In this document: in pieces, positions 13,001 to 24,428 of the stretch
Layout of the letters: every line of letters begins with the position of its first letter
How positions within the stretch are numbered: the stretch's first letter is position 1
NCBI GenBank assembly: GCA_023055505.1
Contig: JALIRH010000004.1
Span: 34,539,502 to 34,603,501, forward strand
DNA: 64,000 bases
Direction of reading: 5' to 3'
Origin: Callipepla californica brunnescens
Lineage: Eukaryota > Chordata > Aves > Galliformes > Odontophoridae
Position numbers and translations under genes: made by a program
Notes under the pieces: generated by a model
What the model saw: the letters and a program-made list of their open reading frames with translations, nothing else
What the model was told of the DNA's origin: nothing
Databases searched by the model: none

Positions 13001-16000
13001 TTACTGAGTAGAGTACATAAGGTCCTGATAATAGGAAATATGATCTCCCCTTACTGACTGATCCATACAGTAGTAATACTACTTCCAAAATAACAGAAAA
13101 ACAAGCGAAACTTAAAAGTGGTTTTCTGCATCCACATACTGCAAAGGCAGATAAATAAATTCTCATTAGTCACTGCTCTCCAAGACATTCAAGGGCAGAC
13201 ACATACTTTAATACCAACCTAAAAGTGTATTAGAAACACATCAATATCTCAACTCACTTCTATAAAAGAGTATTTATGGAATAGCAGACTTCTGCAGTTT
13301 ACAATTCCTTCGCATTTTGACAGCACCTGAGATTTAAAACCCCTACCACCTCATTTTTGCAATATCCATCAACAAGATTTAACTAAATGAGAGAAAAAAC
13401 TGTTTAACTGTTCTACGGAAGTTACAAATTACACTGAAATAGTTGTAAAATGCTTTAGGAAAAGCCAGATATTACCATGCTCTCAGCTTCTGAGTATATC
13501 TTTCTAGTTGAGTAATGAAGTTCAGACTCTTTCCTATAATAATGTCAGCAGCTAGTGAAGAACTGAAGGTTATGCAAGTTGCCAATGCCTCGACTAATCA
13601 CGAAACATTGCTTCATACGGTCCTACCAGAGAAGCTGTAAACATGTAATAAATTCTGATTTTAATATATTTAACTACCATTAGCTTTTCAAGGACCAAGT
13701 GTATATATATGCACGTACATATATTTTATAAAGCCAGGGCATTAAAATAAATAAAAAAATAAAATAAAAACACCGAAATTAACCTCTTGAAATAAAAACT
13801 GAGAGAAATGGGTAAATGACCAGACTCTGTTTTATACCCTCCTATAAAATTAATGAATCTATATAACATAACCAGAAAAGATGGATCTGAGTTGCAAAAT
13901 TATCTCTCATTTGCTACAAGCTTAGGCTTCAGTACAGTTGATGCTGTTTCCTGTATCTAGAAAATACAACGTTTGTATCTTTTAATAACGTTGCATTAGT
14001 ATGCAACAAGTACATCATGCAGATTAACACCAAGAATACTCCAATTTCTAATTTAAATAAAGCTTAGGCTTACCACACTTAGAATCATAGGATCATATAA
14101 TCAGCAAGGTTGGAAAAGACCTCCAAGATCATCCAGTCCAACCATCTACTTAAATGAGAGGATCCAGGTAAGCCCTAAGATTTGTTACTAAAACTAAGTC
14201 CTCTTTTACTTCTAGACTGCGATTTCAGCAGCAGAACTCAGAAGGACGACAGACAGTTTTATCAATGTGCCTTGCTTTTCAGCATCTGATCACCAATACC
14301 AGATTTGTGTTTATATAAGCTGTTTTGTCTGTATAGTAATGACAGCGTAAAGATGGACGAGCTTAAGCTTTTCTTACCATGCCTGATGCATTCATGTGCG
14401 GTATCAGCTTGGAATCTGGCACAATAACCTGCTGCTGAGGTGCTAGAAACAAGAAAAATACAGCACGTCATGCACACTACACAGTCTGCCAAAAATAACA
14501 TCCAAACCAAAATAACTTTGAAAAGACATCACACAAATATCAACTGAGCTTCACAGAAAGAACAGCTACTGAGCAATCTTCGATCTTACAAGTTTTACTC
14601 TCAAGACAATACACAACAGCAGCACTGGGATGTGGTATGGCTATTCTGCCTTCTACAGATTTTACTTCAATGGCTTCAATTATCTACTCTAATCTGTTGA
14701 TCACAAAAAAGTGCAGAAGTGTCCAAAAGTCTCCAGCATCAGTGACAGTGAATTAGAATATGACAAAGCAACATTAACTAATAATCATCAATGCAGTACT
14801 CTCAATCCAGTTCCGTAACAAAGGACATTCGAGAACACTGAGGTAACAGAGCTACTGGAAAGATTCTGAGGAAAGAAGCCCCACATTCCTGCACCAAGAT
14901 TCATCTCTCTATCTTCCAGGAAATCACGACCACGTGCCGGAATCACACGCAGCACAGCAGGAACCACTTCCCATCACCCTAGTTTCTCTCACTGGCTGCA
15001 CCAATCCATGAAAGGAAACACCTACCCAACTCACCCAATTCTCACACTGCATCACTTCCCCCTTAGAAAAGGAAAGTCATGCACTGAGTACAACTGGAAG
15101 TATCTGTGACCAAAGTGCTTTGATAACCAAATTCATTTACTTTCCACACTGACATTTGGTCTTAAGCCACAGTATAGGGCAACAATAAACCAATTTCAAA
15201 TACGTTAGTGTACTCAGGATTATTCCACCCTAAGAGAGAACCAAGGGACAGGGATTTCCGTATTAGTGGAGGGCAATGTGGTCAACAGAGTCACAGCTAT
15301 TCACCCAAGCAGCCACTAGAGGTCCAGGTAAAAACGTCTGCAGTCTGCCAGCCATAACTAGCTTATTTCAAGAAGCTTGTATTTAGGGGTCTTAAATATC
15401 AAAACTAATTTTATCTCAGCAGCCCTCAACTCATTTATGTCCAGAAACAAAACAAAACAAAGTAACATAAGGAAAAAAAAAAAGACCATTAACAGGTTCC
15501 TTTCACACTAGTTCCCCTCTGTTTTGAAAATAAATGTTTTTGGGAGGAAGAAGAAAATCAGCTCACAGTTCCCTCCTGTGCTTATGTCAACATAGGCCCT
15601 GATCTATGAAATCTGATAAAGATTGAAGGCCCTGATTGATTATCACAGATAAACAGATTTATGCAACCACTGCAATAGCATACTGATAACTTGAGCATTT
15701 CATGAGATTTAAACAAATCTTGCAGTAAGCAAACAGTAAAAGCCAGTAGTATTTACAATTCTGTAACTGAAATCTGAAAATGTTTTCCTTACATTATTAA
15801 TGGAGAACACACAAAGCAATCACTACAAGAAACACTACTCTTATAGCTAACTGAAGTGTACCTTGAACCCCCACTGCACAATCTGCCAAAGCTGCAAGAA
15901 AAAACAGCCATTACACTTTTCACTGAAAACCTCTTCTAATATGAAAAGAAATAACCTACACAAACTTAAGAGTGCTTATTCACATCCTAGCATCCACTTA

Positions 16001-19000
16001 TGCTTAATGAACTCTTTGTTTTTAAAATTAATTTGCTCCGAGTGCCATTACTATCTTGTGAATAAACTCTCAACTGCTTCTGCATTGTCTTGAAAGTAAA
16101 AAGCTGTTCATGGATTTTTGCCACAATCTGAAAGTCATGCATTCTGAAAAAATAAGATACGCAGAAAGAATTCAACTTTTTAGAAATCTCATGCATATTC
16201 ATAACTAAGAGAAACGTCAAGCCACTTTTCCATCAGAACAGCTCATGTGATCCATTAAATAGTCAAGTAGAGACAAAGTTTCATGTAAAGACCCAAGGTT
16301 ATCTACAAGACATACATTCTTCCCATAAATTTAGAATACGCTACGTAAGGAGTTGGTCTAATTTGGATCTTTCACCAGAGATTATACTGTAAGCCTGACC
16401 TTGCTGAGATGCTGGAATAAGAACCTGCTGTGGCTGAGTCTGCTGCTGCACAGTCTGCTGTGGCTGAGGTTGCGTGTGATGGTGGTGGTGATGATGCTGT
16501 TGTTGCTGCTGTTGCTGCTGCTGCTGTTGCACCTGCAACAAAAGCTGCTGCTCTTCTGAATGGAAGCCATCTACAGCCTTGGACTGCATCAGCTTGTTCT
16601 CCCACAGCTAGTTTGAGAAAAGAAAGATAAATCTCTTAGTTTTTACTTAACAGGATTTGTAAAAATACAGCTGGTACTAAAAAATTAAATTTGTGTTCAC
16701 TATTTATTGTATGCAGTATATTCAGCCAAAAAGCCCCTGTGCAAATAAAGGTTGAGCACAAACCACCACACAGGTCATGTCTTAATAAGAAGAATTAAAC
16801 AGTCAGCTAAAAATAATCAGTCTAAGCTTTAACATTCATTTCTTTCTTCCATTTCTGGAAGAGCTGTAATAACCCTTACAGAAGCATGAATCAGAAAAAC
16901 ATTATTCTTTATTAGAGCCTTTCCCAAAGCTATTTCTTCCTAAAACTCCTCAATAAAAGTACTTGGAGACTGCTGCTTGATGACATACCAGTAGAAACTA
17001 CTAGTATATCCAAGATGATATCAAGCCACACAAGTATTGATAGTTTTTGCCACGATAACAAACTCAGCCTCTTCAGCCCTGCAGTTCTTGATGTCAGCTG
17101 AATTCTCCCAAGCCACAGTCACAAAAATGCAAAAATACAGAAGCATGAAGTATTCAATAAGTAAGGGCACCCAGGACTGCCAGGCCCTGATAAGTACTCC
17201 CTAAGCCTTCCTTTATTTTCCCCCTTTGCCTCTTTCTTCATTGAATCTTTTCTGACATGACCTGTGGAGCACATCTGTGATGCACTCCCCTTCTTCACTA
17301 ACACAAAAACATCAAGTGGAGCGGACATTTATTTTTCCAGCAGAGAAACCTTTGGAATTGTTTCTGCCTAACATATCTAACATATCTTTCTTTTTTCTTT
17401 TTCTTTTTTTTTTTCCTTCCCCTAAAGAAGATACAATTTTTCTGAGACTGACATGGTTACACTGTTGATCTAGATGTCTGCTGTTAAGTTTCTGCCAAGT
17501 TTTGACATACCAAATTAGGGAAAGGGAGTGGGCAGATACTTTCCCGTAGTACAATCCAAATGATACGGGACTACAAACACATATACAAATACAGTGCTTC
17601 ACTAATTAAAAATCAGATTTTTACTGCATACAACAGTAGGCAGGACCAAGAAACATTCAGCGTATTTGATCTATTAAGAAAAAAACTTTCAGCTTACTGT
17701 TTTGAGTTCCATAAGAACTTGTTCATCCACTCCTTCATCCAGAAAAACTTCTCTGACATCATTAATGACATCTTCAATTACAGACCTGTACAATTTAGGC
17801 TATAAAAAATAAGTAGTTAGTATTACTTTTATTTTTTAAGAAATTCAGCACTGTAACATTAGATTCCCCCTTCAACCACCCTCCAAAAAAGTAACCTGTG
17901 AAAGTCACTACAGAATACACCGCGTGTTTCTGATGTAAAACATCTTAGAAAGCATAAATTAGGATGAACAGCTCTAACCCTGATGGAAAGGGAAGGGACC
18001 ATTTGCTATCTTTCGCTTCAAGAGAAAGTTCAAGCCATAAGGAGTGTAGTTCAAAACATGGAAAACGAGACTGTTTTTCATTTGGAAAATTTGCTTCCCT
18101 ATTTGCTACTGTTGATGCTGAATATGTAAAAATATTTGCACGAGTGCAAAATGTTTATGTTAAAGAATAATAGAAGTTCAAAAAAATAAATAAAAAGGAA
18201 ACTCATTAGCACTTGCTGTTAGAACAGGAATCAAATACAGCTCAGGATGTTACTGCGTTGAAAAACGTTGAAGCCTCAGAACTGCAAGTATTCATATACA
18301 AATGTCCTTTTTTCTTAACACATCTTATTACAGAATCTACTGAAGACAAGATTATAAGGAGAGACAAACATTTGTTTGCAGTCAGTACCTATGTACACAT
18401 TTTTCAGGCAGCAAAACTACACGCGTTCTATTACACTGATTTCACGTCTAGGCTGTCATTGGGAAAGCTAATTCACTTCAGGCTGCACACAGAGGTGGTA
18501 AACTCTCTACCCTTGGAGATGCCCAAAAGTCATCTGGGTAGGGGCATGGGCACCGTGCTCTGGGCTGGCCCAGATGTCTCTATCAACTTCAGTCACTCTG
18601 AGTATTTTAAAATTGTACCTGTGTTTTAAAAAGAGTAGAACTGTTAAACTTTTATCGATTCATGCATGAAATTTAATCCATAAGCCAATGGATAATTGCA
18701 CTATGCGGGTGTTGTACCTTATAACCAAACACTACTGCTTGAATCTCTCTATGCATGTGAGCCTCAATTGTATTTTGGTTGAATTTAATACGGGTACTGT
18801 TTAATTACAAGGCAGAACTGCAATCTCTGAGTTAGGGCCAACCTGCAGCCTAAGAACCACACGTACTTCTCTGATGAAGGCTGTTCCTTGGGCTGAGTGT
18901 TGACTGTTCCTAAACTAATCCGGAACTAACTGCGCAATTATTTTAGGCGACATCTTCCCCTACTCCACTCTAATCAGAAATGATGCCATTTGCATCAGAT

Positions 19001-22000
19001 ACCTTGTTATGCATGCAAAGCAATCACCCTGTCCTGGCACAGTGAGTTCAGCACTCGGGGAGGGCTGTCCTCAAGGTGCACCAGCAGAAAGCCTGCACCA
19101 AGCACACACACAGAGACATGCACAGCTGGGACTGCACAGATTTACTGCTTGCACTCAGAGCATTTACTTTATGCATACACAGTTGCTTAATGCATCCCCA
19201 AAGTGCTGAATTCGTTACAGATATGCTAAAGATTATATTGCACACGTGTTACGAAACAGAACGGTTATGTCCCTGTTATGCACATGGCTTACCAGCTCAG
19301 AACAAAGCTGAGCAGCCAATAAGCAGGAATTTAAAGTGAACTGGTATTACAGCCTGGAACCAGGATACTGTCTCCTGAAAGCTGCTTAGTGCATCATGCC
19401 CATAGTGTTTTAAACAATGTCTGTGGGGCATGCTTCAGTAGTTTTTCTTAAAGAAAAAAAAAAAAAAAACAACAAAGAAGGGCACCAAAAAGACCCCGAA
19501 TCACTCTGGTCAGAAGATCTATGATCCAGTATTTTGGCACACAGCACACACTCTCAGCACTCCTTTTATTCTTAATTTTAGATTGCACCAGTTTGCCACT
19601 TTTCAGCTTTAAAATACATCAAGGCAAATCAAGGAGCCGAAACATTAGAATTCACCCTTTCTTTCACTCATCTCTGCAGAAGCTTTCTGGCCTCAAGCAA
19701 CAGTGGATGTTTGCCATACTTAAAAATTACCTTTAGAGCACCTATATCCAAAACTCAACTTCTCTAAAAGAAATAACACACGCTAGATTACTCACAGATT
19801 CTCTTTCAAAACTGTATGGCATTCTTATATCTAAGCTGCTAGGTACAGCATTATTTGTTCTCATAGAGACAACTGAAACAACCTTTCAAACCCCGGCTTC
19901 TCTTGAGCACCAGTACTTTAGGTCTGTGCAGTGAGAAATACTAAGCATCATTAACAGGATTATTTTTCCACTTAGGCTTAATTCATTGCAGATGCAAAAA
20001 GACATTCTACTTAATGTCATTAAGTCCTATTACTCCTATAATTAAACAAATTATATGCAGCTTACACAATTCAACTAGCACAGAAATGCTGCTTGACCTA
20101 TTGTTCATATTGTTTCTTACAGTATTAAAGGCATATCTTCTTAAGGCCAAAACCATACTGCAAATAAATACACATCCTTAATCCATGAGTTGCTTCACTT
20201 AAGTCAGTGGAGCATCCTTATGTCTGAAATTACAACTGAACCTCCTGGAGGATGGAGACAGCATTTTCCCCTTCAGTTATCTACTGTTTTACTAATAAGG
20301 CAGACTCAGCACAAACAGGCCCTGATTTCCACCAGCAGTCATCACCCTTTGCCAAGTGTTTCCACATACTGCTCAGAATATAAAGCCCTGAGAAAAAAAC
20401 CAGACACTTAGGCACAGCAAACTGACCCCATAGCTCAGCAGTCTGCAGCGTTCTGGTCACACTGTATCTCAAGACACAATACACTCACAGTTACATGATT
20501 AGCAGGAGAAGGACCAAAAAAACATCTGCACTTTATACTTCAATAGTGCCTGAGCCCCTGTGCTTCCTGATTTCACATACATTTCCATCACGCTCAGGCA
20601 GACCCTGGCTGTGCACAGTTGTACTGAACACCCATGAACAGAGCAGCAGCACCGTTCTCAGCAGCCATCTAGAGCAGAATGGTGAAAAGCAGCATAAAGC
20701 ACTACTTCAACAGATAAAACCAGACATAAAACTACAGAATTTAAGAGCTAAAACCCTGATCTTTAGAAAGGAAGTGCACTGTATTTTTTATTTTCTTTTT
20801 GACAGACATAAATTGTTGGCTTTCGGTATTATTTATGGGATGCTTGAGTTGTTTATACAAACTACCTACATCTCTAGAGATGAATGACCATCGTTTATGT
20901 CATGCACTGCTTACTCAAAATTTGAGCATGGGCACACAATTAGTGAACAAGTCCCCAGCAGGATGGACTGTGAGCTGCATTCTGTCATAAACTTTCCCAT
21001 TCAGTCAAAGAAAGCAACAAGAACATAATGGAAACTTAAAAGATTGCTATTAAAATGATGGTGCTTTCATCTGGTTCGTATTAAAGTGCCTCCCTCATAA
21101 AGAGCACATTACTGTAAACTTCAGGCCCTTTTAAGAGCAAACACACTCAAATCGCTTTTCAATAAACACTACTCCAAACACTTACTATAGATTAAAGACA
21201 ACAATTAAAATTCCTGATTTATTAGATAAAACCACAAACACACAGAAAAGATTTGAAATCTCGTACGTCCCCCTCTGGGAACATACGGAAACGATTATAT
21301 TTCACTTTCTCTGTGCATCTTGTAAAGAAAACTCTGAGCATGGTGAGACCGCTACACACACATACACACTCCCAATCAGAAGAGCAAGCAGGGAGCTATT
21401 TTAAGCAATGCCACATGCCTTTGGGGGCTGCACTTCCTTCATTCCATCAGTTCCAGGGTACAGAACCTGCACCTCTTTGTAAGCATTGTTACAACACTCG
21501 GGCCAATAACCAACACTATGCAATACACGCTGCATGCTTTGTGCATCTGACAGCAGTTTTCTCCTAGTTCTTTCTGCAGTTATCCCTGAAATGTTACCCA
21601 TCTGTTTCTCCTGCCTGTAGCAACACAGTTAGGAGCTGTGTGACATGAGAACATCACACTGCAGAGGTAACTACTTTTAGTCACAACTACACCAAAGAGT
21701 GCAAAAGAAGCAGCACATACAACCTACACTGTAAGCAATTAAATATAATGTGAGGGTTTTGGGGTTTTCTTAAAGCACTGTTACACCTTTAAACACCTTT
21801 GTTACCCACAAAACCTTGCATCATGTGAAACATCACATTATCTGCATCCCTTACTGGGAAGGACAGATTTGATCAGATGCTGACGTGACACACCAGGCCC
21901 AACATTTGGCCTGCTGAAGTTATCAGCCGGCTGCAGTACTTCAATGCATCCCTGCTCATCTTCTCTAACTCTGACATAAGCATGGTTATCATTATTACAG

Positions 22001-24232
22001 AATAGAACTGATTTTTGCAAAGCACTGCCAAACTGTACTGTTTCCTTCAGATTCAAACTAAAGCATGCCTACAGGAGTCAGGCTCATTTTAAGTTCACAT
22101 TATTCTGAACACAGTGATCAAACACTGGCACCTCTCAGCAGCACTTTGCAGAAGTTATGCTATGCTAACACAGAGATGCAGCACTGATAAGCCTCAGCAA
22201 GTTGCTGAAACACAGATATTTATAAGTATTGTGAAGATTATTCAATACAGAAATGTATTTTCCTATTAGGTAATAACCTAGTAGAAAAAGAGACATGAAG
22301 CCGCTAACTTACTGAGGAGACAAAGAGCCCTTCCTATCAGCTAGAGAAGAAAGCCAGCAGTTCATGTGCAGAACAGCTAGCAGATTTGGGTTACACACAT
22401 TCAGTAAGCATCCTACCAGCAGCTGACCTGCATGCAACGGCTCACTGCTGTCCCACATTCTGTTTCAGAACAGCTGATAGAAGAGCAAAGCAATGGTACT
22501 CCCTTCCAATCACACACCACAGGATGCAGGTAAGATTTTGGACTTCGAAAGAAAACTCTGTACCATTTGCTCTTTAGTACACAGAATACTCTAATTAATT
22601 AAAATAACAGCGAAAACTCCAAAGCCTTTCAAAATCTCAGAATGCTCCATCACCTTCAGTTAAGAGAAGCACACAGCTAACGTTCACACAATCTGTGCCC
22701 ACGACCCATAAGCAGAACTTTAACATTAATGCTGCTTTCAGTACAAGAACTGCACCAGACGCTGGCAAAATGCCATGAGACAATTCCTGCATCTCCCCTT
22801 GCCACATCGTGTAAGAACATCTAAGTCCTCCTTTCCCCATCTGGCAGCAAAACTCCTTAGAAGACCCTAAGGGTACACAGGGCTGCACGCTATGGAGAAA
22901 GAGACACGCAGACAAATGATTTTTTAAAAAATCAGAAGAAAACAAAACAAAACAAAAGGAAGAAAAAAGACAAGCGTTTTCAGGAGGCCGGGAGGACGGC
23001 GGTGCCCTGTTCGCGCAGGACACAGCCACACGGCAGCGCCGCCGCTCCTCGAAGCAGGAGCACAAACCCAGCGAAACCCCGAGCGGGCTCCGAGCGACAA
23101 AAAAGCCCGGCCGGCAGCCTCCGCCGCGATGCACGCACCTCCCAGCCCGCTCTCGGCGGCTCTCTCCCTATTTAAAGGCTGATGTGGTGTTTAAATGGAG
23201 AGGCGGTGACGTGGGGCTGGAAAGCACCTTCCCATCCTAGCAGAGTCTATATTAGAGAGCGGCAATGGCTCTATATAAACAGGGCGGCCGCAGGGAGGAG
23301 GAACACAAGGAGCGGGCAGGCAGAAAGGCGAGGGAAGCCATGATGGATCCGAGCACCACAAGCAGGGCCGCGCCTGCCGCCGGACGCCGGGTTTGTGCCG
23401 CCGGCGCTCGGGGCGGGGGTCGGGGCCGGGGATGGAACGGCGACCGAGGGGCGATCGGATCGGCCGTGCGTGTGACTGCTTATTGCAAACCGGAGCGAGC
23501 CGTCCCGCAGCGAGCCGCCCGCCGAGGTGCAGAAAGCACGAGAAGGGACACAGGGGGGCGAGAGTTTTCTTTGTAAAATAAATAACTGCCTCGCTCGCTG
23601 CGGAAAAGTTCCGGGCCGGGCCCGGCGGACCGCCGCCGCAGGGCTGGGACAAGTGCTTTTCAACCATCGTCTCCTTCCGATCAAGCAACATAAAATGGCT
23701 CCAGCGGAGCCCTGGCTGCCGCCGCCGCCGCCAACACCCGGCTCGCCCCCGGACGGGCGCGGGGTCGGCGGCGCTCGCTCCTTCCCGGGGCGGCTTTCCC
23801 CCCACCCCCACCTCCCCCCCCCCCCAAGCCCACCCGCCCACCCCTTCCCGCCGGACCCCGGCCCGCGGCGGGCGGCCCCGGCCTCTCTCCCCCGCGGGGT
23901 TCCGTCCGCCGCCCGCCCCCGGGCCGCCGCCCCGCGCCCCCCGCTCCGTTCCCGCCGCCCCCGCTCCCGCCGCCCCCGGCTGCGCTCTCCCCGCCCCGGC
24001 GTCGGGCGCCACAAGTTGTCCGCCGCCGCCGCCGCCGCGGAGCGGCCCGGACCCCGCCGCCCCTTCCCGCCGCGGGCCGGGGGGAGGGGGCCGGGGCGGC
24101 CCGAGGGACGGGGGTGCGGGGGGAAGGGGGCGGCGAGCCCCGCCGGCCCCCTCCGCCCGCGCCGCCCGCGGGGCCCCCCTCGCCCCCCGGCCCGGTCCTT
24201 ACCACGGGGTTTGTGTTAGTCGAGCTCGCCAT
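1772..24232 (-). CDS. GTF2A1: GTF2A1: TFIIA alpha/beta subunit precursor (nine coding exons, complete)
   Basis: Joined CDS on the minus strand: 24203-24232, 17698-17799, 16400-16607, 14378-14442, 12304-12379, 9114-9247, 7979-8299, 5220-5309, 1772-1879. Every junction is GT-AG and the phases agree, giving 377 residues (human 376). The product is the TFIIA large subunit, which with TFIIA-gamma stabilises TBP on core promoters and counteracts repressors such as NC2 in the nucleus. Visible layout: N-terminal helical region (about 1-55), Q11/H7 tract and Q-rich linker (about 64-273), Taspase1 site QVDG with the cut after D275, acidic stretch (about 280-330) and C-terminal beta-barrel segment ending in DAEW. 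The start has G at -3 and +4 (strong Kozak) and no upstream ATG was seen in the inferred leader. The vertebrate paralogue GTF2A1L is less likely, because the linker follows GTF2A1 almost residue for residue. I am very sure of this assignment. Confidence 0.97.
1880..5219 (-). other. GTF2A1: GTF2A1 intron 8
   Basis: 3.3 kb of A/T-rich sequence without a recognised repeat, RNA gene or exon. The open frame at 3617-4081 on the minus strand has no known domain and looks like chance. Confidence 0.85.
5220..5309 (-). CDS. GTF2A1: GTF2A1 coding exon 8
   Basis: 30 codons from [20 protein letters not shown] to VVVCQYDK, matching human residue for residue as far as I recall. The acceptor is gtttctttcag and the donor AAGgtaaaa, phase 0. 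It starts the conserved C-terminal domain that forms part of the TFIIA beta-barrel contacting TBP. Confidence 0.96.
6989..7017 (+). repeat. (G)29 mononucleotide tract
   Basis: 29 consecutive G on the plus strand, preceded by a T-rich stretch. In the GTF2A1 pre-mRNA it would be a C run in intron 7. The length is likely variable and prone to sequencing error. Confidence 0.95.
7589..7850 (-). mobile_element. CR1 LINE 3' fragment
   Basis: On the plus strand it starts GAATCACAGAACTGTAGGGG then TTGGAAGGGAC, the reverse complement of the CR1 3' end. It continues through the GGAGACTCCACCACCTCTCT block to the GGCCATTTCCTCTCATCCTA block. It is 5'-truncated, as most CR1 copies are. The reading frame debris in it is not a gene. 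Confidence 0.85.
7979..8299 (-). CDS. GTF2A1: GTF2A1 coding exon 7 (Taspase1 site and acidic region)
   Basis: 107 codons from [20 protein letters not shown] to EDGQVEE, phase 0 at both ends. The acceptor is cttccatcag and the donor GAGgtaaaa. It carries [10 protein letters not shown] at about 8107-8078, which fits the Taspase1 consensus Q-(hydrophobic)-D/G-x-x-D, so the precursor can be cut into alpha and beta chains between D275 and G276 (human 274/275). A run of E and D with DYDDD follows, the acidic segment of known TFIIA proteins. Confidence 0.96.
8300..9113 (-). other. GTF2A1: GTF2A1 intron 6
   Basis: 0.8 kb with no recognised repeat or gene. Confidence 0.85.
9114..9247 (-). CDS. GTF2A1: GTF2A1 coding exon 6
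   Basis: With the carried G it reads [20 protein letters not shown] and continues to [10 protein letters not shown] (45 codons). The acceptor is ctttctgcag and the donor CAGgtaagg. It is Q-rich linker, nearly the same as human GQLLQVVRAANGAQYIFQPQ. Confidence 0.95.
9569..10665 (-). mobile_element. CR1 LINE, 3' kilobase including part of the reverse transcriptase frame
   Basis: On the plus strand it begins GAATCACAGAATCATAGGAG, the CR1 3' tail. On the minus strand it decodes CR1 protein debris such as [10 protein letters not shown] (reverse transcriptase motif, 10600s), VSHN.LVSKL and [12 protein letters not shown]. Frameshifts and stops break the frame. The boundary near 10665 is set where similarity to CR1 ends. 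Confidence 0.85.
11395..11850 (+). mobile_element. CR1 LINE fragment, reverse transcriptase C-terminal part
   Basis: Plus-strand text such as CAGCAGTGTGTCCAGGTGGC, TACTCAGCACTGGTGAGGC, CTCACTACAAGAACGATGTT and GGTCTGGAGAAAAGGAGGCT follows the CR1 consensus order. The frame is broken. It is inserted opposite to GTF2A1. Confidence 0.85.
12304..12379 (-). CDS. GTF2A1: GTF2A1 coding exon 5
   Basis: Encodes [20 protein letters not shown] followed by ILTNS plus one base, essentially identical to human. The acceptor is gtatttcag and the donor TCAGgtaact (phase 1). It is part of the alanine/glutamine-rich linker. Confidence 0.95.
12380..14377 (-). other. GTF2A1: GTF2A1 intron 4
   Basis: 2.0 kb, with one short CR1 tail at 14082-14150. 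The rest looks like unique A/T-rich DNA. Confidence 0.85.
14082..14150 (-). mobile_element. CR1 LINE 3' tail
   Basis: The plus strand shows GAATCATAGGATCATATAAT, then GGTTGGAAAAGACCTCCAAG and ATCCAGTCCAACC, the reversed CR1 3' end with its octamer-like repeats. Only about 70 bp remain. Confidence 0.75.
14378..14442 (-). CDS. GTF2A1: GTF2A1 coding exon 4
   Basis: With the leftover G of exon 3 it reads [20 protein letters not shown] then GM (22 codons). Human has the matching segment [12 protein letters not shown] followed by MNAS.M. The acceptor is gtttctag and the donor ATGgtaaga. It is a linker exon of 65 bp. The chicken-type sequence has two extra Q residues here relative to human. Confidence 0.95.
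14443..16399 (-). other. GTF2A1: GTF2A1 intron 3
   Basis: 2.0 kb. I recognised no repeat, RNA gene or extra exon. Confidence 0.85.
16400..16607 (-). CDS. GTF2A1: GTF2A1 coding exon 3 (polyQ/polyH exon)
   Basis: Starts [20 protein letters not shown] and runs into eleven glutamines, seven histidines and a Q/P-rich tail ending VLIPASQQ plus one base. The acceptor is tttctcaaactag and the donor CAAGgtcagg (phase 1). The Q codons mix CAG and CAA and the H codons mix CAT and CAC, so the DNA is not a pure triplet repeat. The first half finishes the N-terminal helical domain. The rest is flexible linker that is not needed for the structured TFIIA core. Confidence 0.95.
16608..17697 (-). other. GTF2A1: GTF2A1 intron 2
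   Basis: 1.1 kb of unique A/T-rich sequence. It contains a T/C-rich tract at about 17386-17420. No repeat family or gene was recognised. Confidence 0.85.
17698..17799 (-). CDS. GTF2A1: GTF2A1 coding exon 2
   Basis: 34 codons starting [15 protein letters not shown] and ending MELKT. The acceptor is ttttttatag and the donor ACAgtaagc. This is the core of the N-terminal helical domain that pairs with TFIIA-gamma in a four-helix bundle. Against the human protein as I remember it there are conservative changes only (REVFLDEG for RDIFLDDG). Phase is 0 at both ends. Confidence 0.96.
17800..24202 (-). other. GTF2A1: GTF2A1 intron 1
   Basis: 6.4 kb. The 5' part (on the gene's strand) is CpG island. 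The remainder is unique A/T-rich DNA except for a decayed CR1 piece at about 18448-18575. A plus-strand TATATAAA at 23272-23279 and a TGACGTGG at 23208-23215 are noted. No additional coding exon was recognised. Confidence 0.85.
18448..18575 (+). mobile_element. Decayed CR1 LINE 3' region
   Basis: AGGTGGTAAACTCTCTACCC, TTGGAGATGCCCAAAAGTCA and TCTGGGTAGGGGC, then GTGCTCTGGGCTGGCCC, follow the order of the CR1 3' region, but with many changes. The limits are approximate. Confidence 0.55.
24203..24232 (-). CDS. GTF2A1: GTF2A1 coding exon 1
   Basis: Encodes [10 protein letters not shown], close to the human start MANSANTNTV. The ATG is at 24232-24230 on the minus strand and the donor is GTGgtaagg just below 24203. 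The exon has exactly ten codons and ends in phase 0. It lies in the CpG island, about 200 bp downstream of a TATA box, and is too short to appear as an open frame by itself. Confidence 0.95.
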
Positions 24233-24405
24233 GTCCCGAGCCCCCCGGGACGCCCCCAACCGCGGGGGGAGTCGCCCCTAAAACAATAAACCTGCCCGGC
24301 TGCGTTCCCCCCTAAGCCCGCGCGTCCCGCCCCGGCTCACGGGCGGCCCCGCGGCCTGGCCCGGCCTCGTTCGCCGGCCTCGGGGCTGCAGCCGCCGCCG
24401 CCAGC
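24233..24405 (-). other. GTF2A1: GTF2A1 5' untranslated leader (inferred)
   Basis: The upper limit is inferred from the TATA box at 24429-24437, since Pol II usually starts about 30 bp downstream. The leader is very GC-rich, contains no ATG on the minus strand and shows no splice signal before the start codon. The true start site needs CAGE data. Confidence 0.5.
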
Positions 24406-24428
24406 CGCCCGCTCTGCCCGCTTCGCCC

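Noticed and set aside
16372..16630. Alanine-rich and serine-rich frames overlapping GTF2A1 exon 3
   Set aside because: They are other-frame readings of the CAG/CAA repeat in the true coding exon.
20495..20887. 130-codon plus-strand frame in GTF2A1 intron 1
   Set aside because: No domain, no supporting context and ordinary intronic composition; consistent with chance.
1880..24202. Possible H/ACA snoRNA in a GTF2A1 intron
   Set aside because: I recall an H/ACA snoRNA (SNORA79) hosted by the human gene, but I could not identify a hairpin-hinge-hairpin-ACA structure here by eye. A covariance-model search of the introns would decide.
23191..24259. Long overlapping open frames on both strands (192-273 codons) rich in Gly, Arg, Pro and Ala
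   Set aside because: They lie in the CpG island, where high GC removes stop codons. They overlap each other and the real GTF2A1 exon 1, use low-complexity composition and match no family.
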